NCBI GenBank assembly: GCA_016791005.1
Contig: JAEUNY010000073.1
Span: 1 to 64,000, forward strand
DNA: 64,000 nt
Reading direction: 5' to 3'
DNA from: Zoogloeaceae bacterium
GTDB taxonomy: Bacteria > Pseudomonadota > Gammaproteobacteria > Burkholderiales > Rhodocyclaceae
This document shows, one piece after another, positions 17,628 through 25,970 of this stretch; position 1 is the first letter of the stretch; the number at the start of each line of letters is the position of its first letter. The position numbers were made by a program, and so were the translations under genes. The notes under the pieces were generated by a model. The model saw only the letters and a list, made by a program, of their open reading frames with translations, ran no database searches and was not told the DNA's origin.

Positions 17628-18353
17628 ATGACTTATTGCGTTGGCATCATCCTAGACCAGGGACTGATCTTTGCGTCGGATTCCCGTACCCATGCCGGAG
17701 TGGACAACTTTGCCCGGTTTTCCAAGATGACGGTCTTCGAGCGCGCCGGGGACCGGGTCATCGTCCTGCTCAGCTCGGGCAACCTGGCTGGCACCCAGGC
17801 CGTGATCGGCCTGCTTAAACAACGCGGCGCCCGGGGCGAGGAGCCAAACCTGTGGAGTGCGCAGACCATGTTCGATGTCGCACTTGTGGTGTCGGATGCC
17901 ATGAGGGAGGTGGATCGCCGGGATGGACAGCATTTGGCCGACAGCGAGTTTGGCTTCAATGCCTCCTTCATCTTTGGCGGCCAGATCGCCGGGGAGCCAC
18001 CGCGTCTGTTCCGGACCTACGCTGAGGGAAACTTTATCGAGGCGAGCGTTGAGACGCCATTTATCCAGACGGGTGAAACCAAGTATGGGAAGCCGATCCT
18101 TGATCGTGTCATTGTTCCGGATACATCGCTCAATGATGCAGCCAAATGCGTGCTCGTTTCCTTTGACTCGACGATGCGCAGCAATCTCTCCGTCGGAATG
18201 CCGGTCGACCTGATCTGCTACGAGGCCGACAGCCTTGCAGTGCGCATGCGTCGGCACTTCGGCGAGGGCGACCCGTACTTCTCCGAGCTCAGCAAGCAAT
18301 GGAGCGAAGGCGTACGCAAGGTGTTCGGGCATCTGCCCAACCTGGATTGGTAA
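17628..18353 (+). CDS. Anbu (BPH) proteasome-like peptidase
   Basis: Anbu is a bacterial self-assembling relative of the proteasome beta subunit and HslV. The 241-residue product starts MTYCVGIILDQGLIFASDSR. After removal of Met, Thr1 would be the N-terminal nucleophile. Asp17 (in ASDSR) and Lys32 (in RFSKM) complete the proteasomal catalytic set. It lies 10 bases before the amidohydrolase-like gene and is followed by a transglutaminase-like gene. Anbu is typically encoded with a transglutaminase, an alpha-E protein and a circularly permuted ATP-grasp enzyme. The last two are absent here. Confidence 0.88.
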   Translation: MTYCVGIILDQGLIFASDSRTHAGVDNFARFSKMTVFERAGDRVIVLLSSGNLAGTQAVIGLLKQRGARGEEPNLWSAQTMFDVALVVSDAMREVDRRDGQHLADSEFGFNASFIFGGQIAGEPPRLFRTYAEGNFIEASVETPFIQTGETKYGKPILDRVIVPDTSLNDAAKCVLVSFDSTMRSNLSVGMPVDLICYEADSLAVRMRRHFGEGDPYFSELSKQWSEGVRKVFGHLPNLDW

Positions 18354-18363
18354 AGGCCTCGCA

Positions 18364-19371
18364 ATGCTGTCGAATTGCACCGGGCCGGAGGGTGTTGCAG
18401 CGTCCCTAAAAAGCCAATCCTACGATGCTTTGATCATCACCTGCGAGCACGGCGGAAACCGTATCCCTGCAGCCTATGGGGCGTTTTTTTACCGCCACGA
18501 AGCGCTGTTGAACTCCCATCGCGGCTATGATCCCGGCGCCCTGGCGATGGCTAGGGCCCTCGCTGGGTCCTTCGCGGCGCCCTTGATGGTTTCCACCGTA
18601 AGCCGGCTTCTGGTGGATTTGAATCGATCCATAGGCCATCCGCGCCTCCATTTCGAAGTGATCCGGCAAGCACCTCACAGCGTGCGCCATGAGATTTTGA
18701 GGCGCCATTACGCGCCCTACCGGACACGGGCAGAGCGCTTGGTTAGGCAAACCCTCGCAGCGAACGGTCGGCTTCTCCATATCTCCTGCCACAGCTTCAC
18801 ACCCGAACTCGACGGCCAAATCCGCAATGCCGATATCGGCCTGCTCTACGACCCGGCCCGGCCGGGCGAGGTGGATATGTGCCAGCGCTGGCAGGCGTCC
18901 CTCCGGGCTCACGCACCGACCCTCTCCATCCGCCGAAACTACCCCTATGCCGGCAAGGGCGACGGTTTGACCGCCTGGTTGCGCCGCCGCTTGCCGCCGG
19001 AGGCCTATATCGGCATCGAACTGGAGGTGAATCAGAAGCATGTTTTCGGTAACAGGCGACATTGGTCCGCCCTGCGCCACGTCATTGTCGAATCTCTGCG
19101 CGACACTCTTGCCGGCCAGCCCGGCCCCCCCTGCCGAGTCCAAACCCACCCATCATCACAACCCAACCCGCCACCGCCTGCCCCGGGCAGCACTGGTGCC
19201 CGGCAGGAGCCTCGCAATGAGAATCCGCATCGGCTACGAACTGATCTACGATTGTCCGCAACCCACCCCCATGATCCTGACCCTGAACGTCCATTATTCA
19301 CGGGTCCCAGACATCCTTATCCCCGACCACCTCATCTCCGCCCCCCCCGTCCCCATCACCGCCTATCGTGA
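18364..19371 (+). CDS. N-formylglutamate amidohydrolase-like enzyme with aberrant C-terminal tail
   Basis: A zinc-dependent amidohydrolase of the N-formylglutamate amidohydrolase (HutG-like) fold. Signature stretches are ITCEHGGNRIPAAYG, SHRGYDPGALAMARALA, RLLVDLNRSIGHPRLH and HISCHSF (metal and substrate residues). The family usually ends near residue 250. Here the frame continues for another ~85 residues of Pro/His/Arg-rich sequence and overlaps the next gene by 155 bases in another frame. A lost stop codon or recent frameshift near 19110 is likely. The true substrate is unknown; a peptide or amide linked to the Anbu/transglutaminase pair is possible. Confidence 0.8.
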   Translation: MLSNCTGPEGVAASLKSQSYDALIITCEHGGNRIPAAYGAFFYRHEALLNSHRGYDPGALAMARALAGSFAAPLMVSTVSRLLVDLNRSIGHPRLHFEVIRQAPHSVRHEILRRHYAPYRTRAERLVRQTLAANGRLLHISCHSFTPELDGQIRNADIGLLYDPARPGEVDMCQRWQASLRAHAPTLSIRRNYPYAGKGDGLTAWLRRRLPPEAYIGIELEVNQKHVFGNRRHWSALRHVIVESLRDTLAGQPGPPCRVQTHPSSQPNPPPPAPGSTGARQEPRNENPHRLRTDLRLSATHPHDPDPERPLFTGPRHPYPRPPHLRPPRPHHRLS

Positions 19372-20029
19372 CAGCTTCGGCAATTGGTGCAGCCGCATCG
19401 TCGCCCCCGGCGGCGTGGTCAGGCTTTCCGCCGACGCCTTGGTGCGGGATACCGGCCTACCAGACGTGGTGGTTCCCGGGGCCAAGCAGACGCCGGTGGA
19501 AGCACTGCCCGACGAGACCCTGCTGTTCCTTCTGGGCAGCCGCTATTGCGAGACGGATCGCCTGTCCGAAACGGCCTGGCAGCTCTTCGGCCACTCCCCC
19601 ACCGGCTGGGGGCGGGTCCAGGCGATCTGCAACTTCGTCCACCATCACATCACCTTTGGCTACCAGCATGCGCGCGCGACTAAAACGGCCATGGAAGTTT
19701 TTCACGAGCGAGTCGGCGTCTGCCGCGACTACGCGCACCTCGCCGTAACCTTCTGCCGCTGCATGAACATCCCCGCCCGCTACTGCACCGGCTACTTGGG
19801 CGACATCGGCGTGCCGCCGCCCTACGGCCCGATGGATTTCGCTGCCTGGTTCGAGGCCTACCTAGACGGCCACTGGTACACCTTCGATGCGCGCAACAAC
19901 ATCCCGCGCATCGGCCGCGTATTGATCGCCCGCGGTCGCGATGCCTCCGATGTGGCCATCAGCAGCACCTTCGGGCCCAACGTCCTGAAGAGCTTCAAGG
20001 TCTGGACCGACGAGGTAAATGTCGCCTGA
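19217..20029 (+). CDS. Transglutaminase-like cysteine protease family protein
   Basis: A 270-residue protein starting MRIRIGYELIYDCPQPTPMI. It has an N-terminal beta domain and a transglutaminase core, with the nucleophile Cys169 in ERVGVCRDYAHLAVTFCR and Asp224 in WYTFDARNN. At the position where the triad His usually lies (DFHAW-type segment) the sequence is MDFAAWFEAYL, so the His appears to be replaced. The start was chosen for the family-like N-terminus; a frame extension upstream to 19040 lies in the amidohydrolase tail. Homologues accompany Anbu in many bacteria. Confidence 0.83.
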   Translation: MRIRIGYELIYDCPQPTPMILTLNVHYSRVPDILIPDHLISAPPVPITAYRDSFGNWCSRIVAPGGVVRLSADALVRDTGLPDVVVPGAKQTPVEALPDETLLFLLGSRYCETDRLSETAWQLFGHSPTGWGRVQAICNFVHHHITFGYQHARATKTAMEVFHERVGVCRDYAHLAVTFCRCMNIPARYCTGYLGDIGVPPPYGPMDFAAWFEAYLDGHWYTFDARNNIPRIGRVLIARGRDASDVAISSTFGPNVLKSFKVWTDEVNVA

Positions 20030-20169
20030 GTCGTGGCGTTGCTGTGGCGCAATGTCCTGACGCCAGGCTTGAGGTCGGTCGGCAAGCGTGGAGTCCACGC
20101 GTTCGAGGCGCCATCTGCTGCGCGTCGTAATTCTGGCGAAAAGAAGCGGGTGACAACCCCCGGATCGTC

Positions 20170-20436
20170 ATCCCGCGCCAACATGGCGACGATCTTGTCG
20201 TCGAAGCCGGTAAAGCGCCTCTCGTACTTGGGGATGAGTACCGGCTCCAAACTACAGGCGCGATCGCGCGGCACGTCGATGAGCAGCGGCCCGTCTTCGG
20301 TCGGCACAGTCTTGCTGGTGGCGCCGTTGCGGTGGTTGCTGCTCTGGACCGGCTTGCCTGTGCCCGCTTGGCAATCCGGGTGATGACTGAGTTCGGCGCC
20401 CAGCGCTCGTTCGATCCATTGTACGGAACGTTGGAC
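20170..20436 (-). pseudogene. IS256-family transposase fragment
   Basis: On the minus strand the frame reads WIERALGAELSHH, then NHRNGATSKTVPTEDG, IDVPRDRACSLEP and TGFDDKIVAMLAR. This is the well-known N-terminal part of IS256-family transposases, just before the catalytic domain. The family pattern stops at about 20170, a stop codon lies at 20437-20439, and no terminal inverted repeats were found. It is a relic of a deleted insertion sequence. The rest of the gap between 20030 and 20693 holds nothing else I recognise apart from a terminator. Confidence 0.8.
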
Positions 20437-20555
20437 TCAACTTTTTCCAACTTACCTCACCCCGAACAAGGCCAATTCGGGAGAGGCAGTCTCATCTGTC
20501 CGAGCCATCCCAAGGGGTGGGCGTCGACCACGCGAAAGAAAGGTCACAGAAATGA

Positions 20556-20578
20556 AAAACCGGCCTGCGGCCGGTTTT
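20556..20578 (-). terminator. Intrinsic terminator for the lipA end of the cell-wall/lipoate run
   Basis: A perfect 10-bp stem AAAACCGGCC/GGCCGGTTTT with a three-base loop. On the minus strand it is followed by a T-run, so it would end transcripts coming from lipA, which stops at 20694. The symmetric A/T flanks allow it to work in both directions. Confidence 0.85.
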
Positions 20579-20693
20579 CAAAAATGGTGGACTGACTGGA
20601 AGTCCCTTAAGGGCGGATTAGTAAAATTCGGTTTCAATTCCATACCCCAGCCTCTGGTAGCAATGACCGATGTCGAGCACCCGGGAGCGATGT

Positions 20694-21668
20694 TCAGTAG
20701 CTATGATCGATGGAATTCACATCAACCACTCCAGCGCCATGGGCCTGCTGGTCGGCCCAGTAGCTGGAACGGACCATGGGGCCGCAGGCGGCGTTTTTGA
20801 AACCCATTTTGTAGGCCTCGGTCTCCCACATCTTGAAGGTGTCGGGATGGACGTAGCGCAGCACCGGCAGGTGGCCGCCGGAGGGTTGCAGGTACTGGCC
20901 GATGGTGAGCATTTCGACGTTGTGGGCACGCAGGTCACGCATGACGTCGAGGATTTCTTCGTCGGTTTCACCCAGGCCGACCATCAGGCCGGACTTGGTG
21001 GGGACGTTCGGGTGGCGCGCCTTGAACTGCTTGAGGAGTTCGAGGGAATAGGTGTAGTCGGAGCCGGGCCGCGCCTGCTTGTAAAGACGAGGCACGGTTT
21101 CCAGGTTGTGGTTCATGACGTCCGGCGGCGCGGCGTCGAAAATGTCCAGGGCGATCTCCATGCGGCCTCGGAAATCCGGCACCAGCACCTCGATGGTGGT
21201 CTTGGGGCTGGCTTCGCGGGTATGGCGGATGCAATCTACGAAGTGCTGGGCGCCGCCATCCCGCAGGTCGTCGCGGTCCACACTGGTGATCACCACGTAG
21301 TTGAGGCGCATGGCGGCGATGGTCTTGGCCAGATCCGCCGGTTCGTCGGCATTGAGGGGTTCGGGCCGGCCGTGGCCGACGTCGCAGAAGGGGCAGCGAC
21401 GGGTGCAGATGTCCCCCATGATCATGAAGGTGGCGGTGCCCTTGCCGAAACATTCGTGGATGTTCGGGCAGGAGGCTTCCTCGCACACGGTGTGGAGCTT
21501 GTGCTCGCGCAACGTGTCCTTGATTTCGTTGAAGCGCTGGACCTCTTCGCCGGCGCCGAGCTTGATGCGAATCCACTCGGGTTTCTTGAGCTTTTCGGCG
21601 GGGACGATCTTGATGGGGATGCGCGCCGTCTTGTCGGCGCCGCGCTGCTTGCGGGCTGTGGTGTCCAT
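20694..21668 (-). CDS. lipA: Lipoyl synthase
   Basis: LipA inserts two sulfurs into protein-bound octanoyl groups using radical SAM chemistry. The 324 residues contain the auxiliary cluster cysteines in [12 protein letters not shown] and the radical SAM motif [10 protein letters not shown]. They also include [16 protein letters not shown] and the C-terminal serine region RSSYWA, where a serine ligates the auxiliary cluster. It lies last in the run after lipB, with a 36-base gap, and is followed by a strong terminator. Confidence 0.97.
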   Translation of the reverse strand: MDTTARKQRGADKTARIPIKIVPAEKLKKPEWIRIKLGAGEEVQRFNEIKDTLREHKLHTVCEEASCPNIHECFGKGTATFMIMGDICTRRCPFCDVGHGRPEPLNADEPADLAKTIAAMRLNYVVITSVDRDDLRDGGAQHFVDCIRHTREASPKTTIEVLVPDFRGRMEIALDIFDAAPPDVMNHNLETVPRLYKQARPGSDYTYSLELLKQFKARHPNVPTKSGLMVGLGETDEEILDVMRDLRAHNVEMLTIGQYLQPSGGHLPVLRYVHPDTFKMWETEAYKMGFKNAACGPMVRSSYWADQQAHGAGVVDVNSIDHSY

Positions 21669-21704
21669 GGCCGGTGGGGAGTCCTGTTGCCGTGGGTCGG
21701 CGGT

Positions 21705-22361
21705 CTAGTTTGGGGTCACCGCGTCGGTCGTCGCGCGCGGCGGCGGCAGGCCGGCGGCCAGCTTGTTCAGCAGCCGCTCGCCCACCTCGTCCGGGGTTTC
21801 GGTAATGCCGAAATCCGCCATCTGGATAGTCTTGAGCCCACTATAGCCGCAGGGATTGATCCAGGTAAATGGGGCAAGATCCATATCGACATTGAGGGCC
21901 AGGCCATGGTAGGTGCAGCCATTGCGGACGCGCAGGCCCAGCGCGGCGATCTTGTCCCCGGCGACATACACCCCGGGTGCTCCGGCTTTGCGTTCGGCAG
22001 CAATTCCGTAGTCCGCCAGGCAGTCGATCAGGGCCTGCTCCATGTCATTCACCATTTCCCGCACCTTGAGGCCTCGGCGGGCGAGGTCGATGAGGAGATA
22101 GATCACCACCTGGCCCGGACCGTGGTAGGTGATCTGGCCGCCGCGGTCGATCTTGACCAGGGGAATTTCGGTGTCACGGAGCAGATGCTCGGGCTTGCCC
22201 GCCTGGCCCAGGGTGTAGGTGGGGGGATGCTGGAGGAGCCACAGTTCGTCAGCGGTAGCGGGCCCGCGCTCATCGGTGAAGCGGCGCATGGCCGCCCAGG
22301 TCGGCTCGTAGGGGACGAGGCCGAGCCGTTTGACCTGAAGAAGCCACTCTTCCGCGCTCAC
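21705..22361 (-). CDS. lipB: Octanoyl-[ACP]:protein N-octanoyltransferase LipB
   Basis: LipB transfers octanoate from acyl carrier protein to lipoyl domains, the step before LipA. The 218 residues have [20 protein letters not shown] and the catalytic Lys in [19 protein letters not shown]. The active-site Cys lies in [14 protein letters not shown]. The ATG overlaps the YbeD-like gene's stop by four bases, indicating coupled translation. The lipA-lipB pair makes the endogenous lipoate pathway complete here. Confidence 0.96.
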   Translation of the reverse strand: MSAEEWLLQVKRLGLVPYEPTWAAMRRFTDERGPATADELWLLQHPPTYTLGQAGKPEHLLRDTEIPLVKIDRGGQITYHGPGQVVIYLLIDLARRGLKVREMVNDMEQALIDCLADYGIAAERKAGAPGVYVAGDKIAALGLRVRNGCTYHGLALNVDMDLAPFTWINPCGYSGLKTIQMADFGITETPDEVGERLLNKLAAGLPPPRATTDAVTPN

Positions 22362-22630
22362 AGCACGACCTTGACCATGGGATGCGCGGTGAGCGCCCGA
22401 TAGAGGGCATCCAGTTGGGCCTGAGAAGTGGCGCGGATGGTCACCGTCAGGGAGAGGTAGTTTCCCTTGCTCGAGGGGCGCATGGCGACAGTGGCCGGGT
22501 CAAAGTCCGGCGCATGGCTCAGTACCACCTCGACGATCGCCTGGGCGAAACCCTCCGCGCGCAGCCCCATGATCTTGACGGGAAAGTCGCAGGGGAATTC
22601 GAGGAGGGGCTCCCGGGGCAAATCAGGCAC
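22358..22630 (-). CDS. ybeD: YbeD family protein (DUF493)
   Basis: A 90-residue ferredoxin-like (ACT-like) fold protein starting [20 protein letters not shown]. The signature [11 protein letters not shown] near the N-terminus and the [12 protein letters not shown] strand are typical of YbeD/DUF493. The family lies next to lipB in many proteobacteria and is thought to have a regulatory role. The exact function is unknown. It overlaps both dat (8 bases) and lipB (4 bases). Confidence 0.88.
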   Translation of the reverse strand: MPDLPREPLLEFPCDFPVKIMGLRAEGFAQAIVEVVLSHAPDFDPATVAMRPSSKGNYLSLTVTIRATSQAQLDALYRALTAHPMVKVVL

Positions 22631-23513
22631 CGCGCATCACCGTTCGCTTGAACTCCTGGTACCAGCCGATCATTTGTCGAACCAGGGGGCCAGGCCGCCC
22701 CTCCCCCACCGGGCGGCCGTCCAGCCGCACGATGGGCAGAACCTCCACCGGCGAGGAGGTCATCCAGATCTCGTCCGCCGCCCGCACCTCGGCCTCCGGA
22801 ACGTCCCGCACCTCCACCGGCATTCCATGGGTTGCCGCCAGTTCGAGGACCACGTCGTAGGTCACCCCGGGCAACATCAGATGGCTCTTGGCCGGCACCG
22901 CCACCCGCCCCTGGCGCACGACGAAGATGCTGGACGCCGCGCCCTCAGTGAGGAATCCGTCGCGAAACAGGATGGTTTCCACCGCGCCCTGGTCCACCGC
23001 GTGCTGGCGCAGGAGGCAGTTGGCCAGCAGGGAGGTGGTCTTGAGGTCACAGCGCAACCAGCGAAAATCCCCTGCGCCCACTGCGGCCACCCCGTCCCGC
23101 ACCTGCTCGGCACCCGGGGTCGGCAGGGGTTCAGCGAACAGGAACACCGTGGGCCGGACAGAGGACGGGGGAAAGGCCTGGCTACGCCGCCGATCCACCC
23201 CCCGGGTCACCTGCAGGTACACCCCCTGGTCCTCCCAGGGATTGCCGGCAATCACCTGCCTGACGATGTCCGCCCAGACTTCCGGCGTATGGGGGTCGTC
23301 GATGCGCAGCGCCGCCAGGGTGCGGCTCAGCCGCTCCAGATGTTGGGCGAGGCGGAAGGGCTGGCGGGAATAGACGGGGATGACTTCGTAGGCGCCATCG
23401 CCAAACAAGAAGCCCCGGTCCAGGGCCGGGACCCTGGCCTCGGCCAGGGGCAGATAGGCCCCGCTAAGAAAAGCGAGGCCCTCGGGTAGAGGGGTCAGAG
23501 ACTCTTGAACCAC
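22623..23513 (-). CDS. dat: D-amino acid aminotransferase
   Basis: A PLP-dependent class IV aminotransferase, probably making D-alanine or D-glutamate for the cell wall. The 296-residue product has EARVPALDRGFLFGDGAYEV, the PLP lysine in CDLKTTSLLANCLL, and TEGAASSIFVV. The start is the GTG at 23513, which overlaps the dacA end by 19 bases. No ATG is available near the family N-terminus. Branched-chain aminotransferases and 4-amino-4-deoxychorismate lyase share the fold, but the YEVIPVYSRQPFRL region and the neighbouring dacA favour the D-amino acid enzyme. Confidence 0.85.
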   Translation of the reverse strand: MVQESLTPLPEGLAFLSGAYLPLAEARVPALDRGFLFGDGAYEVIPVYSRQPFRLAQHLERLSRTLAALRIDDPHTPEVWADIVRQVIAGNPWEDQGVYLQVTRGVDRRRSQAFPPSSVRPTVFLFAEPLPTPGAEQVRDGVAAVGAGDFRWLRCDLKTTSLLANCLLRQHAVDQGAVETILFRDGFLTEGAASSIFVVRQGRVAVPAKSHLMLPGVTYDVVLELAATHGMPVEVRDVPEAEVRAADEIWMTSSPVEVLPIVRLDGRPVGEGRPGPLVRQMIGWYQEFKRTVMRGA

Positions 23514-24622
23514 AGCACCAGCGCGTCCCAGAGGCGGCCGAACCAGCCGGCAAGCCCCACGTCCTGCAGAGCCACGACGGGATATTCGCCCAGGGTCTTG
23601 CCGTCCAGGGTCACCGTCATCGAGCCGATCTTCTGCCCCTTCTGAATCGGAGCGATGAGGGGCTGCTGGCTGGTCATGGTCGCCTGGATCTTCTCCGCCT
23701 GGCCCTTGGGCACCGACAGCACCATATCCTCCAGGAAGCCGGCCTCTACTTCCTTCGCGGCACCCTTCCAGACCCGCAACTGGGAGACCGCCTGCTGGGC
23801 GGAATACAGCTTGGCGGTGTCGAAGAACTGGAAGCCGTAGTTGAGGACCTTGAGGGACTCCTGAGTCCGGGCGTCGTCGGAAGCCGTCCCCAACATGATG
23901 GAGACGAGCCGGCGCGGCCCCCGCTTGGCCGAGGAAATCAGGCAATACCCGGCACTGGCGGTGTGCCCCGTCTTCACGCCATCGACGGTGGGGTCCAGCC
24001 AAAGAAGACGATTGCGGTTGGGCTGGGTGATCTTGTTGTAGGTGTATTCCTTGGTCGAATAGACCTTGTAGTCCTCGGGAAAATCGTGGATCAGGGCGGA
24101 AACCAGCGTCGCCAGGTCCCGCGCGGTGGTGTAGTGCTGGGGATGGGGCATGCCGCTCGAATTCATGAACTGGGTGCCGGTCATCCCGAGGCGCTGCGCC
24201 TCCCGGTTCATCATGGCGGCAAAGGTTTCCTCCGAACCGGCGATGGCCTCGGCCAGGGCAACACAGGCATCGTTTCCGGACTGGATGATCATGCCGTGGA
24301 TGAGCTCATCCACCGTCACCGGGATGTCCGGGGCGATGAACATGCGGGAGCCTTCCATCTTCCAGGCCCGGGTTGACACCGGAACCACCTGATCGAGCTT
24401 GAGGGTGCCCTGCTTCAAGGCCGCGAAGGTGAGGTAGGCCGTCATCAGCTTGGTCAGCGAGGCCGGCTCGATGCGGGCGTCCGGGTCCTGGGCGGCGAGG
24501 ATCTGGCCGCTGTCGTGATCAAGGAGTAACCAGGCCTTGGCCGCCACGGTGGGGGGCGGGACGTTCTGGGCGGAGGCGACAATGGCGAAAAGAGAAAGGC
24601 AAAGGGCTGCGAAAACGCGCAT
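23495..24622 (-). CDS. dacA: D-alanyl-D-alanine carboxypeptidase (PBP5/6 type)
   Basis: A low-molecular-weight penicillin-binding protein that trims the terminal D-Ala of peptidoglycan stem peptides. The 375 residues have a signal peptide (LCLSLFAIVASAQ), the SxxK motif in EPASLTKLMTAYL and SGN in IIQSGNDACVALAE. KTG lies in VDGVKTGHTASAGYC. A PBP5 C-terminal beta domain follows, with an amphipathic C-terminal membrane anchor (WFGRLWDALVLWFKSL). It sits between rlpA and dat in the cell-envelope run. Confidence 0.96.
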   Translation of the reverse strand: MRVFAALCLSLFAIVASAQNVPPPTVAAKAWLLLDHDSGQILAAQDPDARIEPASLTKLMTAYLTFAALKQGTLKLDQVVPVSTRAWKMEGSRMFIAPDIPVTVDELIHGMIIQSGNDACVALAEAIAGSEETFAAMMNREAQRLGMTGTQFMNSSGMPHPQHYTTARDLATLVSALIHDFPEDYKVYSTKEYTYNKITQPNRNRLLWLDPTVDGVKTGHTASAGYCLISSAKRGPRRLVSIMLGTASDDARTQESLKVLNYGFQFFDTAKLYSAQQAVSQLRVWKGAAKEVEAGFLEDMVLSVPKGQAEKIQATMTSQQPLIAPIQKGQKIGSMTVTLDGKTLGEYPVVALQDVGLAGWFGRLWDALVLWFKSL

Positions 24623-24745
24623 GAGAGGAAGAAACCGTGGGGGATACGAAGGGGGGAGGCCCGATTATAGGCCGGTCGGCCGATCGACCCAACCCGCCCG
24701 TAACGGCTGCTTACAAGCACCGGGCGGCCAGCCGCCGCCCGCCCG

Positions 24746-25957
24746 TCAGCGCCAGACGAGGAAAGGCTTGAGCTTCAGGGCGTCGGCGATGCGCGTCGAG
24801 ATGGACTGGGCCTCCTCGGCCGAGGCGTAGGGCCCGGCATGTAGGCGGTAGCGGCCATTTTCCACCGCCAAGACGAGGCGGCTGCCAAGCCATGCCAGTT
24901 CGTCCTTGACGTGATTGCGGAATCCTTCGGCATTGGCAAGGGTGGTGAACGCGCCCAACTGGAGGAAGGCGCCCTTGGCCACCGGCGTCGCGGGCTTGAG
25001 CGCCGATGCGGGGGTCGCCGCAGCGATGGCTGCGTCAGGCGGCGTCGCCGCAGGCGGGTTGGCGAGGGCCACCGTCATCGGCCCCTCGGAGGGCATGACG
25101 GGCGCCGTCGCCGCCACCGGTCCGGCCGACGCCACTGGTTCCACCGGAGGGACCAGAGGCGAGGCCACGACAGCCGCAGGAGGCGGGAAGGGCACCGACG
25201 CCCTGGCCACCATCGCCTTCGGACGCGTGCGCACCGGCGGTACGGGGCGCTTGGCCACGATGAGAGGGACCTCGTCGCCGAGGATCGACATGACCTCCAC
25301 CTCGGTGCTGCCCAGATCCACGTAGCCCAGCTTGTAGGCGGCGGTGTAGGAGAGGTCGATGATGCGCCCCTTATGGAACGGCCCGCGATCGTTGATCCGC
25401 ACCACCACCGAGCGGCCATTGGCGAGGTTGGTGACCCGCGCATAGCTGGGGATCGGCAAGGTGGGATGGGCCGCGGTCATTCCGTACATGTCGTAGGCTT
25501 CGCCGCTGGAGGTGTTGAGGCCGTGGAACTTGCGTCCGTACCAACTCGCCATGCCTTGCTCGCGATAGGGGGCTAAGGCCGTGGCCGGCACGTACGCCTG
25601 GCCAAAGACCGAATAGGGACGATTCGCAAAGCGATGCAGGGGTTCGGCCTGGGGCACCGCATCGGGCACTTCGGCCAGATTATCGGGGGGCGTGTCGCCG
25701 GGGCCGTCGTCCTTGTAGAAGGCTCCGCCCCGCTTGCTCACGTACGGTTTTTTGGGGGGGATTGCCCCCGCGACCGGGGTCGAGGGGCTTCCGACACCCG
25801 TCGCTTGGGTCGCGGGGGGCGGGGCCGAAGACTGCATCGGCACGCTACTACATGCCGCAAGCATGGCAGCGGCCAGGGTCGAAAGGGCTGCCCCGACGTG
25901 ACGGGCCGGCCGTCTTCGGCGAACTAAATCTTGTGAATCAAAGCTGTGGCGCTTCAT
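24746..25957 (-). CDS. rlpA: RlpA family septal ring lytic transglycosylase (lipoprotein)
   Basis: RlpA cleaves glycan strands lacking stem peptides at the division septum. The 403-residue product has a lipobox (LAAAMLAACSS), so the mature protein is an outer-membrane lipoprotein. The double-psi beta-barrel reads GMASWYGRKFHGLNTSSGE with the catalytic region NDRGPFHKGRIIDLS. A Pro/Ala-rich linker and a C-terminal SPOR domain (GAFLQLGAFTTLANAEGF) follow. The ATG at 25957 was preferred over an in-frame TTG two codons upstream. It follows rodA by 13 bases. Confidence 0.93.
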   Translation of the reverse strand: MKRHSFDSQDLVRRRRPARHVGAALSTLAAAMLAACSSVPMQSSAPPPATQATGVGSPSTPVAGAIPPKKPYVSKRGGAFYKDDGPGDTPPDNLAEVPDAVPQAEPLHRFANRPYSVFGQAYVPATALAPYREQGMASWYGRKFHGLNTSSGEAYDMYGMTAAHPTLPIPSYARVTNLANGRSVVVRINDRGPFHKGRIIDLSYTAAYKLGYVDLGSTEVEVMSILGDEVPLIVAKRPVPPVRTRPKAMVARASVPFPPPAAVVASPLVPPVEPVASAGPVAATAPVMPSEGPMTVALANPPAATPPDAAIAAATPASALKPATPVAKGAFLQLGAFTTLANAEGFRNHVKDELAWLGSRLVLAVENGRYRLHAGPYASAEEAQSISTRIADALKLKPFLVWR

Positions 25958-25970
25958 GGGCAACCACCCC

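Noticed and set aside
20670..22403. 577-codon open frame on the plus strand
   Set aside because: It is antisense to lipA and lipB, whose motifs are unmistakable; the long frame is a high-GC shadow.
22623..24002. 459-codon reading of the aminotransferase frame
   Set aside because: The first ~163 residues are a shadow of dacA; the family N-terminus begins near the GTG at 23513.
24720..24745. GC-rich hairpin after rlpA as an intrinsic terminator
   Set aside because: There is no T-run on the relevant strand and the stem can pair in several registers because of simple GC repeats.
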